Shown here: positions 18,440 to 27,153 of the stretch, piece after piece
Layout of the letters: every line of letters begins with the position of its first letter
Numbering within the stretch: position 1 is the first letter of the stretch
Assembly (NCBI RefSeq): GCF_000422725.1
Contig: NZ_KE383911.1
Coordinates: 1 to 64,000 of the forward strand
Source of the DNA: Flavobacterium subsaxonicum WB 4.1-42 = DSM 21790
GTDB lineage: Bacteria > Bacteroidota > Bacteroidia > Flavobacteriales > Flavobacteriaceae
Length of the DNA stretch: 64,000 nt
Direction of reading: 5' to 3'
Program-made: the position numbers and the translations under genes
The notes under the pieces: model-generated
Told to the model about the DNA's origin: nothing
Database searches by the model: none
Seen by the model: only the letters and a program-made list of their open reading frames with translations

Positions 18440-19345
18440 TTGGAAACTATCTTATCTATAAACGGCCTGCACAAGCATTATGGCAAAGTGCACGCTGTTA
18501 ACAATGTTTCTTTTGATATACAAAAAGGAAACGTATACGGCATTCTTGGCCCCAACGGCAGCGGTAAAAGTACAACACTGGGCATTATACTTAGTGTAGT
18601 AAATAAATCGGCTGGTACGTACAGCTGGTTTGGCGGTGCTAAAGAAACTCACGAAGCCCTTAAGCATGTTGGCGCCATTATAGAGCGCCCAAATTTTTAC
18701 CCTTACATGACGGCTTACAACAACCTTAAGCTGGTATGCAACATTAAAGGGGTACCGCTCCAAAAAATAGACGAAAAATTAGAACTGGTAGGCCTTTTAG
18801 ACAGGAAAGACAGTAAATTCCGCACTTTTTCTTTGGGTATGAAACAGCGCCTTGCCATAGCCTCTGCCCTATTAAACGATCCTCAAATTTTAATATTAGA
18901 CGAACCTACCAATGGACTCGACCCACAGGGAATCCGCCAAATACGCGATATTATAAGGCTAATTGCCTCTCAGGGCACTACTATATTACTGGCATCGCAT
19001 TTATTGGATGAAGTAGAAAAAGTTTGCAGCCACGTTGTAGTATTACGCAAGGGCGTGGTGTTGTATACCGGCACTGTTAATGGTATGATAAACAGCGAAG
19101 GCTTTTTTGAGCTTAAAGCAGCCGATAACACCAGCCTGCAGGCCCTTTTACAGGAACATCCGGCTATAGATAAAACAGAACTGGTTGAGGGTATATTGTT
19201 TGCGTATCCTAAAGCACCACTGGAAGCCGCCGACTTAAACCGCTACTTGTTTAACAATGGCATTTGTGTAGACCATTTAGTAAAACGCAAAAGCAGCTTA
19301 GAAGAGCAGTTTATCCAGTTAACATCTAACCAACCCGAAAACTAA
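18440..19345 (+). CDS. ABC transporter ATP-binding protein, BcrA/NatA type
   Basis: A 301-residue cytoplasmic ATPase. Walker A is GPNGSGKST at 37-45, the signature is FSLGMKQRLAIASAL, and Walker B is ILILDEPTNGLDPQG. The C-terminal 80 residues are the extension usual for ABC-2 export ATPases. The start is TTG at 18440; no ATG lies upstream in frame and the first strand of the fold begins immediately. The permease follows 9 nt later, forming an exporter whose substrate is unknown. Confidence 0.88.
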   Translation: METILSINGLHKHYGKVHAVNNVSFDIQKGNVYGILGPNGSGKSTTLGIILSVVNKSAGTYSWFGGAKETHEALKHVGAIIERPNFYPYMTAYNNLKLVCNIKGVPLQKIDEKLELVGLLDRKDSKFRTFSLGMKQRLAIASALLNDPQILILDEPTNGLDPQGIRQIRDIIRLIASQGTTILLASHLLDEVEKVCSHVVVLRKGVVLYTGTVNGMINSEGFFELKAADNTSLQALLQEHPAIDKTELVEGILFAYPKAPLEAADLNRYLFNNGICVDHLVKRKSSLEEQFIQLTSNQPEN

Positions 19346-19354
19346 CACCCTACC

Positions 19355-20197
19355 ATGAAACGACTTATAAGCATAGAACTCCAAAAATTATGGAGAAACA
19401 GGGCCAGCAAAATACTTATACTTGCCTATTTTATCATACTTTCTTTTATTGCCCTTATTGCCTCAATACGATTTACTGTTTTTGGTGTAGAATTTAATAT
19501 AGCCGAACAGGGTATCTTTAACTTTCCGTACATCTGGCATTTTAATACCTATGTAGCATCGGCACTTAAATTCTTTTTAGCTATAGTAATTGTATCTATG
19601 ATGGCTAACGAATACACGTATGGCACTCTAAAACAAAATCTTATAGACGGTTTAAGTAAAAAAGAATTTATAAAATCTAAATTTTATACGGTAGGCCTTT
19701 TTGCTTTTTGCTCGGCGGTATTTGTTTTTATAATGACACTTATATTGGGCTATAGTTTTTCATCGTATACAGAAACAAGCATTGTTTTAACGGGTATAGA
19801 ATACATTGGTGCCTATTTTATAAAGCTGGTAGGTTTCTTTTCGTTCTGCCTTTTTGTGGGTATTTTAATTAAGAGATCGGCTTTTGCCATAGGGTTTATT
19901 TTTATCTGGTACATAATAGAACAAATTTTTCATGGCGTTATATTATGGAAAATAGCTTTAGATGAAAGTGTTACGAACAAAATTATGGCATTTTTTCCGT
20001 TAGAATCTATGACCAACCTTATTATAGAGCCCTTTACCCGCTTTAAAGCTTATAAAGCAATAGAGAGCACTGTGCAGCAAGGTGTAATTGAACCTAAAGA
20101 TTACAGCGTGCACTGGTACAGCGTAGTTATAGTAATATTCTGGATCACGTTCTTTGTATTTGCATCGTACAGGATATTAAAAAAGAGAGACCTGTAG
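19355..20197 (+). CDS. ABC-2 type permease
   Basis: A 280-residue membrane protein with six predicted helices, the first at about residues 20-42 (ILILAYFIILSFIALIA). It has the ABC-2 arrangement including a KQNLIDGLSKKEFIKSK coupling region. It pairs with the preceding ATPase. The family includes bacitracin-type and sodium exporters; which one applies here is not visible. Confidence 0.85.
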   Translation: MKRLISIELQKLWRNRASKILILAYFIILSFIALIASIRFTVFGVEFNIAEQGIFNFPYIWHFNTYVASALKFFLAIVIVSMMANEYTYGTLKQNLIDGLSKKEFIKSKFYTVGLFAFCSAVFVFIMTLILGYSFSSYTETSIVLTGIEYIGAYFIKLVGFFSFCLFVGILIKRSAFAIGFIFIWYIIEQIFHGVILWKIALDESVTNKIMAFFPLESMTNLIIEPFTRFKAYKAIESTVQQGVIEPKDYSVHWYSVVIVIFWITFFVFASYRILKKRDL

Positions 20198-20223
20198 CCT
20201 CTCTTTCATATCTTAATAAACAA

Positions 20224-20252
20224 AAGGCTCTAAAAATCTGAGAGCCTTTGTT
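20224..20252. terminator. Bidirectional terminator
   Basis: AAAGGCTCT pairs with AGAGCCTTT around a short loop, flanked by A and T runs. It separates the ABC permease (+) and the S41 protease (-). Confidence 0.85.
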
Positions 20253-20253
20253 G

Positions 20254-21699
20254 TTATTTTAAAGTGCTGTTAAGGCCTATTGAGCCTTCGGGCATTTCGT
20301 CTAAATACATTTCGTTACCAAAACGCAGTATGCTTTTAGAGTCTTTAAGTAGTTTATGGGTATGGCGCGGGGCATTACCACTCCTGTCGGTACCTGTAAT
20401 TTGCGCTATTGCGGCCGCAAGCAGTGGCTCCGTTGGGCTACCAAGCACACCAAGGTTACTCATATCTTCTTCCCTCCATATATCAGGGCTAATACCATTA
20501 CTATAATCGCCAAAACCCTCTTTATTTACGGTACGTAATACAATAGGCTGCATAGCGTAGGTATGGCTACCGTCGCGGTTACTGCTTGAATAATCGGGCG
20601 AATCGTACAGTGTTACAGACCCTACGTTTTTACCGGTGGTAAGGTCTCCAATAACAACAACATTTATGTAAGGTTTAAGACAGTTAATAATCAACTCGCT
20701 GGCAGAGGCCGTAGAAGCCGACGTTAGTATATAAACCTTACTAAGATTAAGTTTATTAATACCTGTATCGTCTGAAAGTTTATATGAAAATTTAGTTACT
20801 AAAGAACCCGCATTATTCTCTTCGTAATAGGCTTGTAATTTTTCATTCCATTGTTGCGTTGTAAACACCTGCCCGTCAAATTGCCCGGTAATCATACTTG
20901 CAAGATATCCGGCTGTACGAACAGATCCTCCACCATTATATCGCAAATCCAATACAAGATCTGTAATACCTCCCGCCTTAAGGCCTCCAATAGCAGTATT
21001 AAGCTGTGTATCATAATCGCTATAAAAGCCATTATACATAAGGTAGCCTATTTTGTGGCTGCCCTGCTCAAGCACTGTAGATAAATATACAGGGTTCTCT
21101 GCATACTGCGCTTTGGTTAAGGCAACCTCCTGTCCGTTAGGCGTTAGTGTGCCGCTATTATAATCGGCAAGGTTAAGGGTGTAACTATCTGCACCTAATA
21201 ACGTACGGTAATTATCTGCCGTTAGCGTAGTGCCGTTAACCGCATAAAATAAATCGCCTCGCTGAATATCTTTAGTAGCGGCATCGCTATCGGGCAAAAT
21301 ATAGCGCACATAGCCAAAAACAGTAGTCTGGCTACTATCGGTATATAAAAGGCCATACTCTACCCCATTGCTTTTTACAATACCCTGCAAGGCATTTTCC
21401 AGCACATGAAAATCAGAGAATATTACGCTCCAGCGATCTACCTCACCACGCTTGTACAAAAGGCTTTCAAAAAGCTCCTCGGGGCTGCCGTAGGTTGCTA
21501 AAAAGTCGTTAAGCGCTGATTGATTAGAAAACTTATTGTCATTAAGGTTGGGCACGTCTTGCTGCCACAGGTAATACAGGTTTAGGCCCTTCCAGATAAA
21601 ATCATTTACGGGTACGGCCTTGTCATCTTCATCTTCGCAACTTTGTAGCACTAAGGCACCTATAATCAGCGAAAACAGCAGTAGAGTTATCTTTTTCAT
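20254..21699 (-). CDS. S41 family peptidase lipoprotein
   Basis: A 481-residue C-terminal-processing-type protease anchored as a lipoprotein (cysteine 21 in LQSCEDED). A PDZ-like region lies at about 105-200 (DIQRGDLFYAVNGTTL). The catalytic core has LVLDLRYNGGGS (249-259), the serine segment SASTASASE (327-335) and lysine K357 in TTGKNVGS, so the Ser/Lys dyad is intact. Family members trim periplasmic or outer-membrane proteins. It is separate from the sigma-factor operon that starts divergently 100 nt away. Confidence 0.88.
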   Translation of the reverse strand: MKKITLLLFSLIIGALVLQSCEDEDDKAVPVNDFIWKGLNLYYLWQQDVPNLNDNKFSNQSALNDFLATYGSPEELFESLLYKRGEVDRWSVIFSDFHVLENALQGIVKSNGVEYGLLYTDSSQTTVFGYVRYILPDSDAATKDIQRGDLFYAVNGTTLTADNYRTLLGADSYTLNLADYNSGTLTPNGQEVALTKAQYAENPVYLSTVLEQGSHKIGYLMYNGFYSDYDTQLNTAIGGLKAGGITDLVLDLRYNGGGSVRTAGYLASMITGQFDGQVFTTQQWNEKLQAYYEENNAGSLVTKFSYKLSDDTGINKLNLSKVYILTSASTASASELIINCLKPYINVVVIGDLTTGKNVGSVTLYDSPDYSSSNRDGSHTYAMQPIVLRTVNKEGFGDYSNGISPDIWREEDMSNLGVLGSPTEPLLAAAIAQITGTDRSGNAPRHTHKLLKDSKSILRFGNEMYLDEMPEGSIGLNSTLK

Positions 21700-21802
21700 T
21701 AAGCAGTTTTTATTAATAGAACGTAAATTTAAATATTTTTACTATTCTTTGTAACAAAAAATATCACTATTCGTCTTCATTAAACAAACCAATAACAAAC
21801 CA

Positions 21803-22318
21803 ATGAATCAGGCGGAGTTTATAAAAACCATCTCCCCGTTTAAAGACCGGGTCTTCAGGCTTGCCAAACGGCTGCTTGTAAGTACCGAGGAAGCGGAGGA
21901 CGCCACCCAGGAGGTGCTGGTTAAATTATGGAACAACCGGGAAAAACTTGCTACTTATAGCAGTGTAGAAGCCCTGGCTATGACGATAACCAAGAACTAC
22001 TCTCTGGACAGGCTAAAGAGCAAACAGGCCAGCGAAATGCGAATTGTGCACTCTAACTACAGCGACAGGCAGGCAGGCCTGCAGCAACAGGCAGAAGACC
22101 GCGATAGCTGGAGCTGGGCCGAGAAGATAATGCAAACATTGCCCGAACAGCAAAAACTAATACTGCAAATGCGCGATATAGAGCAGTACGAGTTTGAAGA
22201 GATTGCCAAGATTATGGATATGAACGAAACCGCCGTTAGGGTGGCACTATCCAGGGCAAGAAAAACATTAAGAGAAGAATTGACAAAAACACACAGCTAT
22301 GGAATTAAAAATAATTGA
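21803..22318 (+). CDS. ECF-type RNA polymerase sigma factor
   Basis: A 171-residue sigma-70 family protein. Region 2 (FKDRVFRLAKRLLVSTEEAEDATQEVLVKLW) and region 4 (LPEQQKLILQMRDIEQYEFEEIAKIMDMNETAVRVALSRARKTLRE) are complete. It should redirect RNA polymerase to a small regulon. The downstream gene overlaps its end by 20 nt and is a putative anti-sigma factor, and three DUF4252 genes follow. Self-activation of the operon is likely but not shown. Confidence 0.92.
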   Translation: MNQAEFIKTISPFKDRVFRLAKRLLVSTEEAEDATQEVLVKLWNNREKLATYSSVEALAMTITKNYSLDRLKSKQASEMRIVHSNYSDRQAGLQQQAEDRDSWSWAEKIMQTLPEQQKLILQMRDIEQYEFEEIAKIMDMNETAVRVALSRARKTLREELTKTHSYGIKNN

Positions 22319-22745
22319 ACAACTACTGGATAAGTACTTTGATGCAGAAACCAGTATTGCCGAAGAGAAGCAGCTTAAGGCTTACTTTTCTTTACCGGAT
22401 GTGGCGCCACACCTGGAGCAGTACAGGCCAATGTTTGGGTACTTTGCCAACCAGGCAACGCAACAGTTTGAAAAATCTGTACCGTTACAAGCCAAAAAGC
22501 AATATGGCAAATGGCTATCTGTAGCTGCAAGCCTTGTGCTTATGGCCGGCATGCTTACCTTTTTTAATACAACACAGCCTGCCGCTAATACTAACGACTT
22601 AGGTACTTACAACGATCCTGAAACTGCCTTTAGGGAAACGCAAAAAGCACTTAACATGGTTTCTAAAAACGTTAACGTTGGGGTTAGCAGCATTAATTAC
22701 TTAGGAGAATACGAAAAATCTAAAAAAACAATTTTTAAAGACTAA
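22299..22745 (+). CDS. Putative membrane anti-sigma factor
   Basis: A 148-residue protein overlapping the sigma gene by 20 nt. Residues 1-70 form a soluble helical part (KIIEQLLDKYFDAETSIAEEKQLKAYF), typical of Bacteroidota anti-sigma zones. One membrane helix follows at about 70-88 (WLSVAASLVLMAGMLTFF), with a short periplasmic tail. No canonical HxxxCxxC zinc motif is present. Role inferred from order, overlap and topology. Confidence 0.75.
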   Translation: MELKIIEQLLDKYFDAETSIAEEKQLKAYFSLPDVAPHLEQYRPMFGYFANQATQQFEKSVPLQAKKQYGKWLSVAASLVLMAGMLTFFNTTQPAANTNDLGTYNDPETAFRETQKALNMVSKNVNVGVSSINYLGEYEKSKKTIFKD

Positions 22746-22749
22746 CATC

Positions 22750-23247
22750 ATGAAAAAGTTTATAATCACTTTATTACTTGCAGCATTACCTGCAGTAACC
22801 TTTGCCCAGTCTGCATTTGATAAATTTAGCAATGTAGATGGTATAGAAGCCGTAACTATTAGCGGTAAAATGTTCGAAATGCTTGGCAGCGTAGAAGCCG
22901 GCGATAATGATGCCGAAACGCAAAAGGTACTTAACCAGGTTAAAAACCTTGATAACCTTAAGATATTTAGTACCGCCGAGAAAAAATACAGGAAAGAGAT
23001 ACGAACAGCGGTTACCAATTATCTTAAAACCAATGCGCTTGAGGAGTTAATGAGCGTTAAAGATGGCAAATCGACTATAAGGATTTATGTTAAGCAGGGT
23101 GCCAGTGCAAACATTGTAAAAGAGGGCCTGCTGTTTGTAGAAGATGCCGATGATAAACAGGTAGTACTTATATCTTTTACGGGTACGCTTAACCTTAACG
23201 ATCTTAAAGACCTAAAGGGTTTTAAAGGCTCTAAAGGAGCTAAATAA
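22750..23247 (+). CDS. DUF4252 protein, copy 1
   Basis: A 165-residue exported protein (signal peptide ending at VTFAQ). The body has the DUF4252 pattern: a conserved FDKF near residue 24, a LKIFSTAEKKYRKEI segment and a C-terminal LISFTGTLNLNDLKDL strand. It starts 4 nt after the anti-sigma gene. Function unknown; it is probably a periplasmic target or modulator of the sigma system. Confidence 0.85.
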   Translation: MKKFIITLLLAALPAVTFAQSAFDKFSNVDGIEAVTISGKMFEMLGSVEAGDNDAETQKVLNQVKNLDNLKIFSTAEKKYRKEIRTAVTNYLKTNALEELMSVKDGKSTIRIYVKQGASANIVKEGLLFVEDADDKQVVLISFTGTLNLNDLKDLKGFKGSKGAK

Positions 23248-23306
23248 GCACAACGCATACACCACACCAAAAACAAAAAAATAATAAATTACACACTATA
23301 GAAATA

Positions 23307-23831
23307 ATGAAAAAGCTTATAATTGCCTTACTCTTAACCCTGTTACCAATGCTTAGCTTTGCTCAGACTGCTTTTGAGAAGTTTGAAGACAAAACCGAGA
23401 TTACATCGGTAATAGTAAACAAGAAGATGTTTCAGCTAATGAGCGAGTTAAAAATGGACCCTAAAGATAAGAGTGGCCAGCAGTATCTTAACCTGGTTAA
23501 AAAACTGGAAAGCCTTAAAGTGTTTACCACAGAAAGCTCTAAATATTCTAAAGATATGAAGGCTACTGTAGATACCTATCTTAAAGGCCACCCGCTTGAA
23601 GAGCTTATGCGAATTAACGAAGAAGGCCGTGCTATAAAGATTTTTGTAAAATCTGGTTCTACAGCATCTCAGGTTAAAGAGCTACTAATGTTTATAGAGG
23701 GCAACGGCCCTAAAGACAGCACCGTACTACTATCGTTAACCGGTAGTTTCGACCTGAACGAACTTTCTGTTCTTACAGATAAAATGAGCCTTCCGGGTGG
23801 TAGTGCACTTAAAAAAGCAGCTAAAAAATAA
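23307..23831 (+). CDS. DUF4252 protein, copy 2
   Basis: A 174-residue exported protein (signal peptide ending at LSFAQ) clearly paralogous to copy 1: AFEKFEDKTEI, LKVFTTESSKYSKDMKATVDTYL and LLSLTGSFDLNELS align with it. The 59-nt gap from copy 1 has no terminator, so the genes are likely co-transcribed. Function unknown. Confidence 0.85.
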   Translation: MKKLIIALLLTLLPMLSFAQTAFEKFEDKTEITSVIVNKKMFQLMSELKMDPKDKSGQQYLNLVKKLESLKVFTTESSKYSKDMKATVDTYLKGHPLEELMRINEEGRAIKIFVKSGSTASQVKELLMFIEGNGPKDSTVLLSLTGSFDLNELSVLTDKMSLPGGSALKKAAKK

Positions 23832-23834
23832 GCC

Positions 23835-24377
23835 ATGATAAAAATCTTAATGATAATAACCGCGGCAGCCCTGCTACTGGTTTCGTGCAACAGCGAGCCT
23901 ACCGTACAAAAGTATTTTGTAGAAAAAGCAGAGGCTAAAGATTTTGTAGCGTTTGATATTGCACCTTCTATTTTAAAAACCGACAAGTATAACCTTACGG
24001 CAGAAGAGCAAAGTGCGCTAAAATCCATTCACAATGTAAATGTGCTGGTGTTTAAAGCCAACAAAGACAATGCAGCAACTTTTGAGAAGGAAGCCGATGC
24101 TGCAAAAGGCCTTTTAAAAACGGATGATTATGAGTCGCTAATAAAAGTTAATGCTCAGGGTTTTATAGCCTCTATTAACACTAAAGGCGAAGGCAATAAT
24201 ATTGAAGAGTTTGTGGTGTATGCCCAACAGCCCGAAAATGGCTTTGGCCTGATAAGGGTTTCCGGCAACAACATGACGCCTAATAATGTTATGACAATTG
24301 CATCCATCATCCAGAAATCGGGGGTTAATGCCGAGCAGTTTAAGGCTTTGGAACAGTTAATGCCCAACAAACAATAG
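23835..24377 (+). CDS. DUF4252-like lipoprotein, copy 3
   Basis: A 180-residue lipoprotein (lipobox cysteine 18 in LLLVSCNSE) beginning 3 nt after copy 2. Its body keeps the family order (VNVLVFKANKDNAATFEKEADAAKGLL, FVVYAQ, GLIRVSGNNMTPNNVM) but is more diverged. It differs from the first two in being lipid-anchored. A terminator follows at once, closing the operon. Confidence 0.75.
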   Translation: MIKILMIITAAALLLVSCNSEPTVQKYFVEKAEAKDFVAFDIAPSILKTDKYNLTAEEQSALKSIHNVNVLVFKANKDNAATFEKEADAAKGLLKTDDYESLIKVNAQGFIASINTKGEGNNIEEFVVYAQQPENGFGLIRVSGNNMTPNNVMTIASIIQKSGVNAEQFKALEQLMPNKQ

Positions 24378-24397
24378 AGTTAGTTAGTTGAAATAAA

Positions 24398-24436
24398 AAT
24401 CCCCTGCAAGTTATGTACTGCAGGGGATTTTGTTTT
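24398..24436. terminator. Terminator closing the sigma/DUF4252 operon
   Basis: AATCCCCTGCA pairs with TGCAGGGGATT, followed by TTGTTTTTT. It also faces the next gene on the minus strand. Confidence 0.9.
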
Positions 24437-24439
24437 TTG

Positions 24440-25192
24440 CTACATTGGCATTTCGTAAATTTTAGTGCTGTCTAAGGCCATCCAGGCAGCATTTTTCTCT
24501 ATATATTTTATATCAAAAAATTCGGTTTTCATTACTTTATAACTTTTACGCTTAGGTTTAAGAATCTCCTTTTTATAATGCATTATAACTGTATCCAATT
24601 TAATTTCCATTTTAGATGTAATACGGCAAGACATTGGCCCCTCTATACATAAATTAGACCATACTGTTTGCACAATTGTTCCGCTTGTTATATCCTGCAT
24701 TGATTTAAAAAGATAAATTTCGCCCGAGCAAAAACCAGAACCTGTACCACAAACCTTTACACTAAAATAATCGCCGTGTTTTTTAAAGCCCTCAAAATTA
24801 TTATGCCAGCAGCATAAATACATTCCCGCAGAAAAACTATCGCTTTCCAAAATCCCTCCCTTATTTGTAAACTCTATTACAACAGGTACGTAATTTTGGT
24901 TTGGATGTATAATATCCAGAACACAGGCTATATACCTGCCAGTATAGGTTTTATAATATTTCCCAATAGTATCGGTAGTTTTTATGTCCCCTCCATGCGG
25001 GTCAATAGTGTCATTGCCACTTACCTGAGCCAGTAAGTTTATGCCCTGCTGTTTTAAAATAAATCCCGAATCGCCTATAAATTCATTATATATGCTTAGC
25101 TCCTTGGTATCGCTAACTCTATGAGGTTTTCCACCAATAATTACAAAACTAATTAAAGACAGGAAAATTAGGTAGGGTAAGGTATTTTTCAT
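24440..25192 (-). CDS. Uncharacterised exported protein
   Basis: A 250-residue protein with an N-terminal hydrophobic signal or anchor (YLIFLSLISFVIIGG). I do not recognise the rest. A cysteine-rich middle (MYLCCWHNN, KVCGTGSGFCSGE, SNLCIEGPMSC) suggests disulfides or metal binding in the periplasm. It is more AT-rich than its neighbours and stands alone. Confidence 0.55.
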   Translation of the reverse strand: MKNTLPYLIFLSLISFVIIGGKPHRVSDTKELSIYNEFIGDSGFILKQQGINLLAQVSGNDTIDPHGGDIKTTDTIGKYYKTYTGRYIACVLDIIHPNQNYVPVVIEFTNKGGILESDSFSAGMYLCCWHNNFEGFKKHGDYFSVKVCGTGSGFCSGEIYLFKSMQDITSGTIVQTVWSNLCIEGPMSCRITSKMEIKLDTVIMHYKKEILKPKRKSYKVMKTEFFDIKYIEKNAAWMALDSTKIYEMPM

Positions 25193-25244
25193 TTATAAAT
25201 TACAGATATGCAGTAAATTTAAATGAAAAACAAACTACCAAACG

Positions 25245-25555
25245 CTACTTTTTACGACTTATTTTTACTGGATTTTGGCGGGTATCAAAAACGTCATGAA
25301 TTTCAACATTATTGCGATTGAAGTCAATCATGTAAACAATTTTATAACTTTTATATATAGGTATCGATAGGTAAAATCATAACCAGTTAACAATGCTTCT
25401 TCCTGCCCAATTTCAGGTTGCCTTTCAAGCTTAAAGCTTTCATCAACTATACCCTCTACTAATTTCTCTGCCACTCTCAAAGATGCATTTTCATTATAAT
25501 AATCAAAAATATCTTGTAGTTGGCGTTTAGCAAATACAGACCAAATAATTTTCAT
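25245..25555 (-). pseudogene. RelE/ParE-type toxin gene, frameshifted in a TA tract
   Basis: The reading frame from ATG 25555 gives a ParE/RelE toxin start (MKIIWSVFAKRQLQDIFDYYNE) but stops at 25328 with an unrelated tail (IKVIKLFT). Removing one TA from the TATATATA tract at 25352-25359 restores the family ending: YKSYKIVYMIDF, then VEIHDVFDTRQNP, to a stop at 25245-25247. The restored protein would have 102 residues, the usual length. The ATG overlaps the antitoxin TGA by 4 nt (ATGA). The gene is therefore a recent frameshift mutant, a phase-variable toxin, or a sequencing artefact. Confidence 0.85.
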
Positions 25556-25788
25556 TTCCAACCTTTAATCTCCTTTAGTAAATCTTCAGAACTTATATAT
25601 CTCCCATTCCTAAAATCTTCTTCAGATTTATCAAGACGGGCATTAAGTTCCTCCATTGTAAACGGCTTTAGATCGCGGGTTTTAGCTGTTTCCTTTTTTA
25701 GTAATTTCTCTAACCTCGAAATTACTTCTTCACTTTGCAGTTTAAGAAACTCCTGTACAAATTCTATTTTTCTTGATTGAATGTCCAT
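25552..25788 (-). CDS. Antitoxin of the ParE-type module
   Basis: A 78-residue mostly helical, charged protein directly upstream of the toxin, with which it shares ATGA. The sequence (SEEVISRLEKLLKKE, FTMEELNARLDKSEEDF, YISSEDLLKEIKGW) is like the small antitoxins paired with RelE/ParE toxins in Bacteroidota. The final 30 residues would wrap the toxin. It is intact although its partner is frameshifted. Confidence 0.8.
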   Translation of the reverse strand: MDIQSRKIEFVQEFLKLQSEEVISRLEKLLKKETAKTRDLKPFTMEELNARLDKSEEDFRNGRYISSEDLLKEIKGWK

Positions 25789-25859
25789 GGCATAAGCTTT
25801 TTACAAAAATACGAATTTAAATTAACGATAGCCGTTGAGAACGTATTTTTGAAATCGGT

Positions 25860-26303
25860 TTACTTTTTAAAATACTTTAACGGAAACAGCAACATACCAA
25901 AACATTCGCCTTGGTCTTTACCCAGGTGTTTGTGGTGCATTTTGTGGGCGCGGCGTACTGCTTTGCCGTAGCGGCTGGTTGCATTGCGAAATATTTTAAA
26001 ACGCTGGTGTATAAAAATATCGTGTACTAAAAAGTAGGTAAGCCCATAAGCAAAAATGCCCAGGCCAATGGCAAGGCCAATTTTTAAAATATCGTAGCGC
26101 CAAAGCAAAAAGAACCCAATACTAATGGCGGCATAAAATATAAAAAAGGTATCGTTACGCTCAAACCAGGAGTCGTGGTCTTTACGATGATGATCGGCAT
26201 GCAGGCTCCACAAAAAGCCATGCATAATGTATTTATGGGTAAACCAGGCCATAAATTCCATCATAAAAAACGTAAGGAAAAACACCAAAATATAAAGCCA
26301 CAT
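25860..26303 (-). CDS. crtZ: Beta-carotene hydroxylase, CrtZ type
   Basis: A 147-residue di-iron membrane enzyme that adds 3-hydroxyl groups to the beta-ionone rings, converting beta-carotene to zeaxanthin. All histidine boxes are present: HKYIMHG, HADHHRKDHD, HDIFIHQR and HKMHH. The frame is open to 26339, but I prefer the ATG at 26303: it gives the family start MWLYILVFF and places the gene 10 nt after the crtB stop, whereas the longer form would overlap crtB by 26 nt. It is the last gene of crtI-crtB-crtZ. Confidence 0.92.
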   Translation of the reverse strand: MWLYILVFFLTFFMMEFMAWFTHKYIMHGFLWSLHADHHRKDHDSWFERNDTFFIFYAAISIGFFLLWRYDILKIGLAIGLGIFAYGLTYFLVHDIFIHQRFKIFRNATSRYGKAVRRAHKMHHKHLGKDQGECFGMLLFPLKYFKK

Positions 26304-26313
26304 AACGGTAAGT

Positions 26314-27153
26314 TTAAATAATATTAAAACGATAATCAAGGTAGCATTTAGCCAGCAGGGTTATTTTTTGATAATCGGGCACACGGATGCGGGTAGTTTT
26401 AATTTCTAACGGCGGTGTGTTTTTTAGCTTGCTAAGCAGCTTTTTGTAGTACACATAAGCCGTGTAAACGCCAAATTTAGCTTCGGCTGGCAATTGCACT
26501 ATGCCCTTGTAACCCTCGCGCAAATCGGCTTCAATTTCCTCTACAATAGCCTTTTTAGTGGCATCGTCCATCTCGTTTAGGTTAAGGGTGGGGAAGTAAC
26601 TACGGTCAAGTTCTTCCATATCAGCCTTTAGGTCGCGTAAAAAGTTTATTTTCTGGAACGCCGACCCCAGTCGCATCGCCGGGTTCTTAAGCTCCTCATA
26701 ACGCGCATCATCATTATTTACAAATACCTTAAGGCACATAAGGCCAACAACATCGGCACTGCCATAAATATATTCGTTATACTCTGCAAAAGTTGCGTAA
26801 TATTTTTTAATCAGGTCCTGCTTCATGCTCTTCATAAATGCATCGATAAGGCTACGCGGAATGTTATATTGCCTAACGGTATGCTGAAACGCATTAAGCA
26901 CGGGGTTAAGACTTATACCCTGCTGCAGCGCATTTTCTAAATCTGCCTCAAACATTGCAAACAGCTGCTCTTTATCATAATCATGAAAAGAGTCTACAAT
27001 TTCGTCGGCCAGGCGCACAAAGCCATACACGTTATATATATCCTGCCTTATGCGCGGCGAAAGCATTTTTACCGCAGTAGAAAACGAGGTGCTGTAGGCA
27101 CGTGTTACGTTGCGGCTGCAATCAAAAGATATTTTATCAAAAATAGACTTCAT
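26314..27153 (-). CDS. crtB: Phytoene synthase
   Basis: A 279-residue enzyme that joins two geranylgeranyl diphosphates to phytoene, the first committed carotenoid step. Both aspartate-rich motifs for Mg-diphosphate binding are visible: VRLADEIVDSF (about 46-56) and FLRDLKADMEELDRSYF (about 170-186). The start codon overlaps the crtI stop by 4 nt (ATGA), so the genes are translationally coupled. Confidence 0.95.
   Translation of the reverse strand: MKSIFDKISFDCSRNVTRAYSTSFSTAVKMLSPRIRQDIYNVYGFVRLADEIVDSFHDYDKEQLFAMFEADLENALQQGISLNPVLNAFQHTVRQYNIPRSLIDAFMKSMKQDLIKKYYATFAEYNEYIYGSADVVGLMCLKVFVNNDDARYEELKNPAMRLGSAFQKINFLRDLKADMEELDRSYFPTLNLNEMDDATKKAIVEEIEADLREGYKGIVQLPAEAKFGVYTAYVYYKKLLSKLKNTPPLEIKTTRIRVPDYQKITLLAKCYLDYRFNII

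Noticed and set aside
26304-26339. Longer crtZ start overlapping crtB
   Set aside because: The added residues are not family-like and would overlap crtB by 26 nt; the ATG at 26303 fits better.
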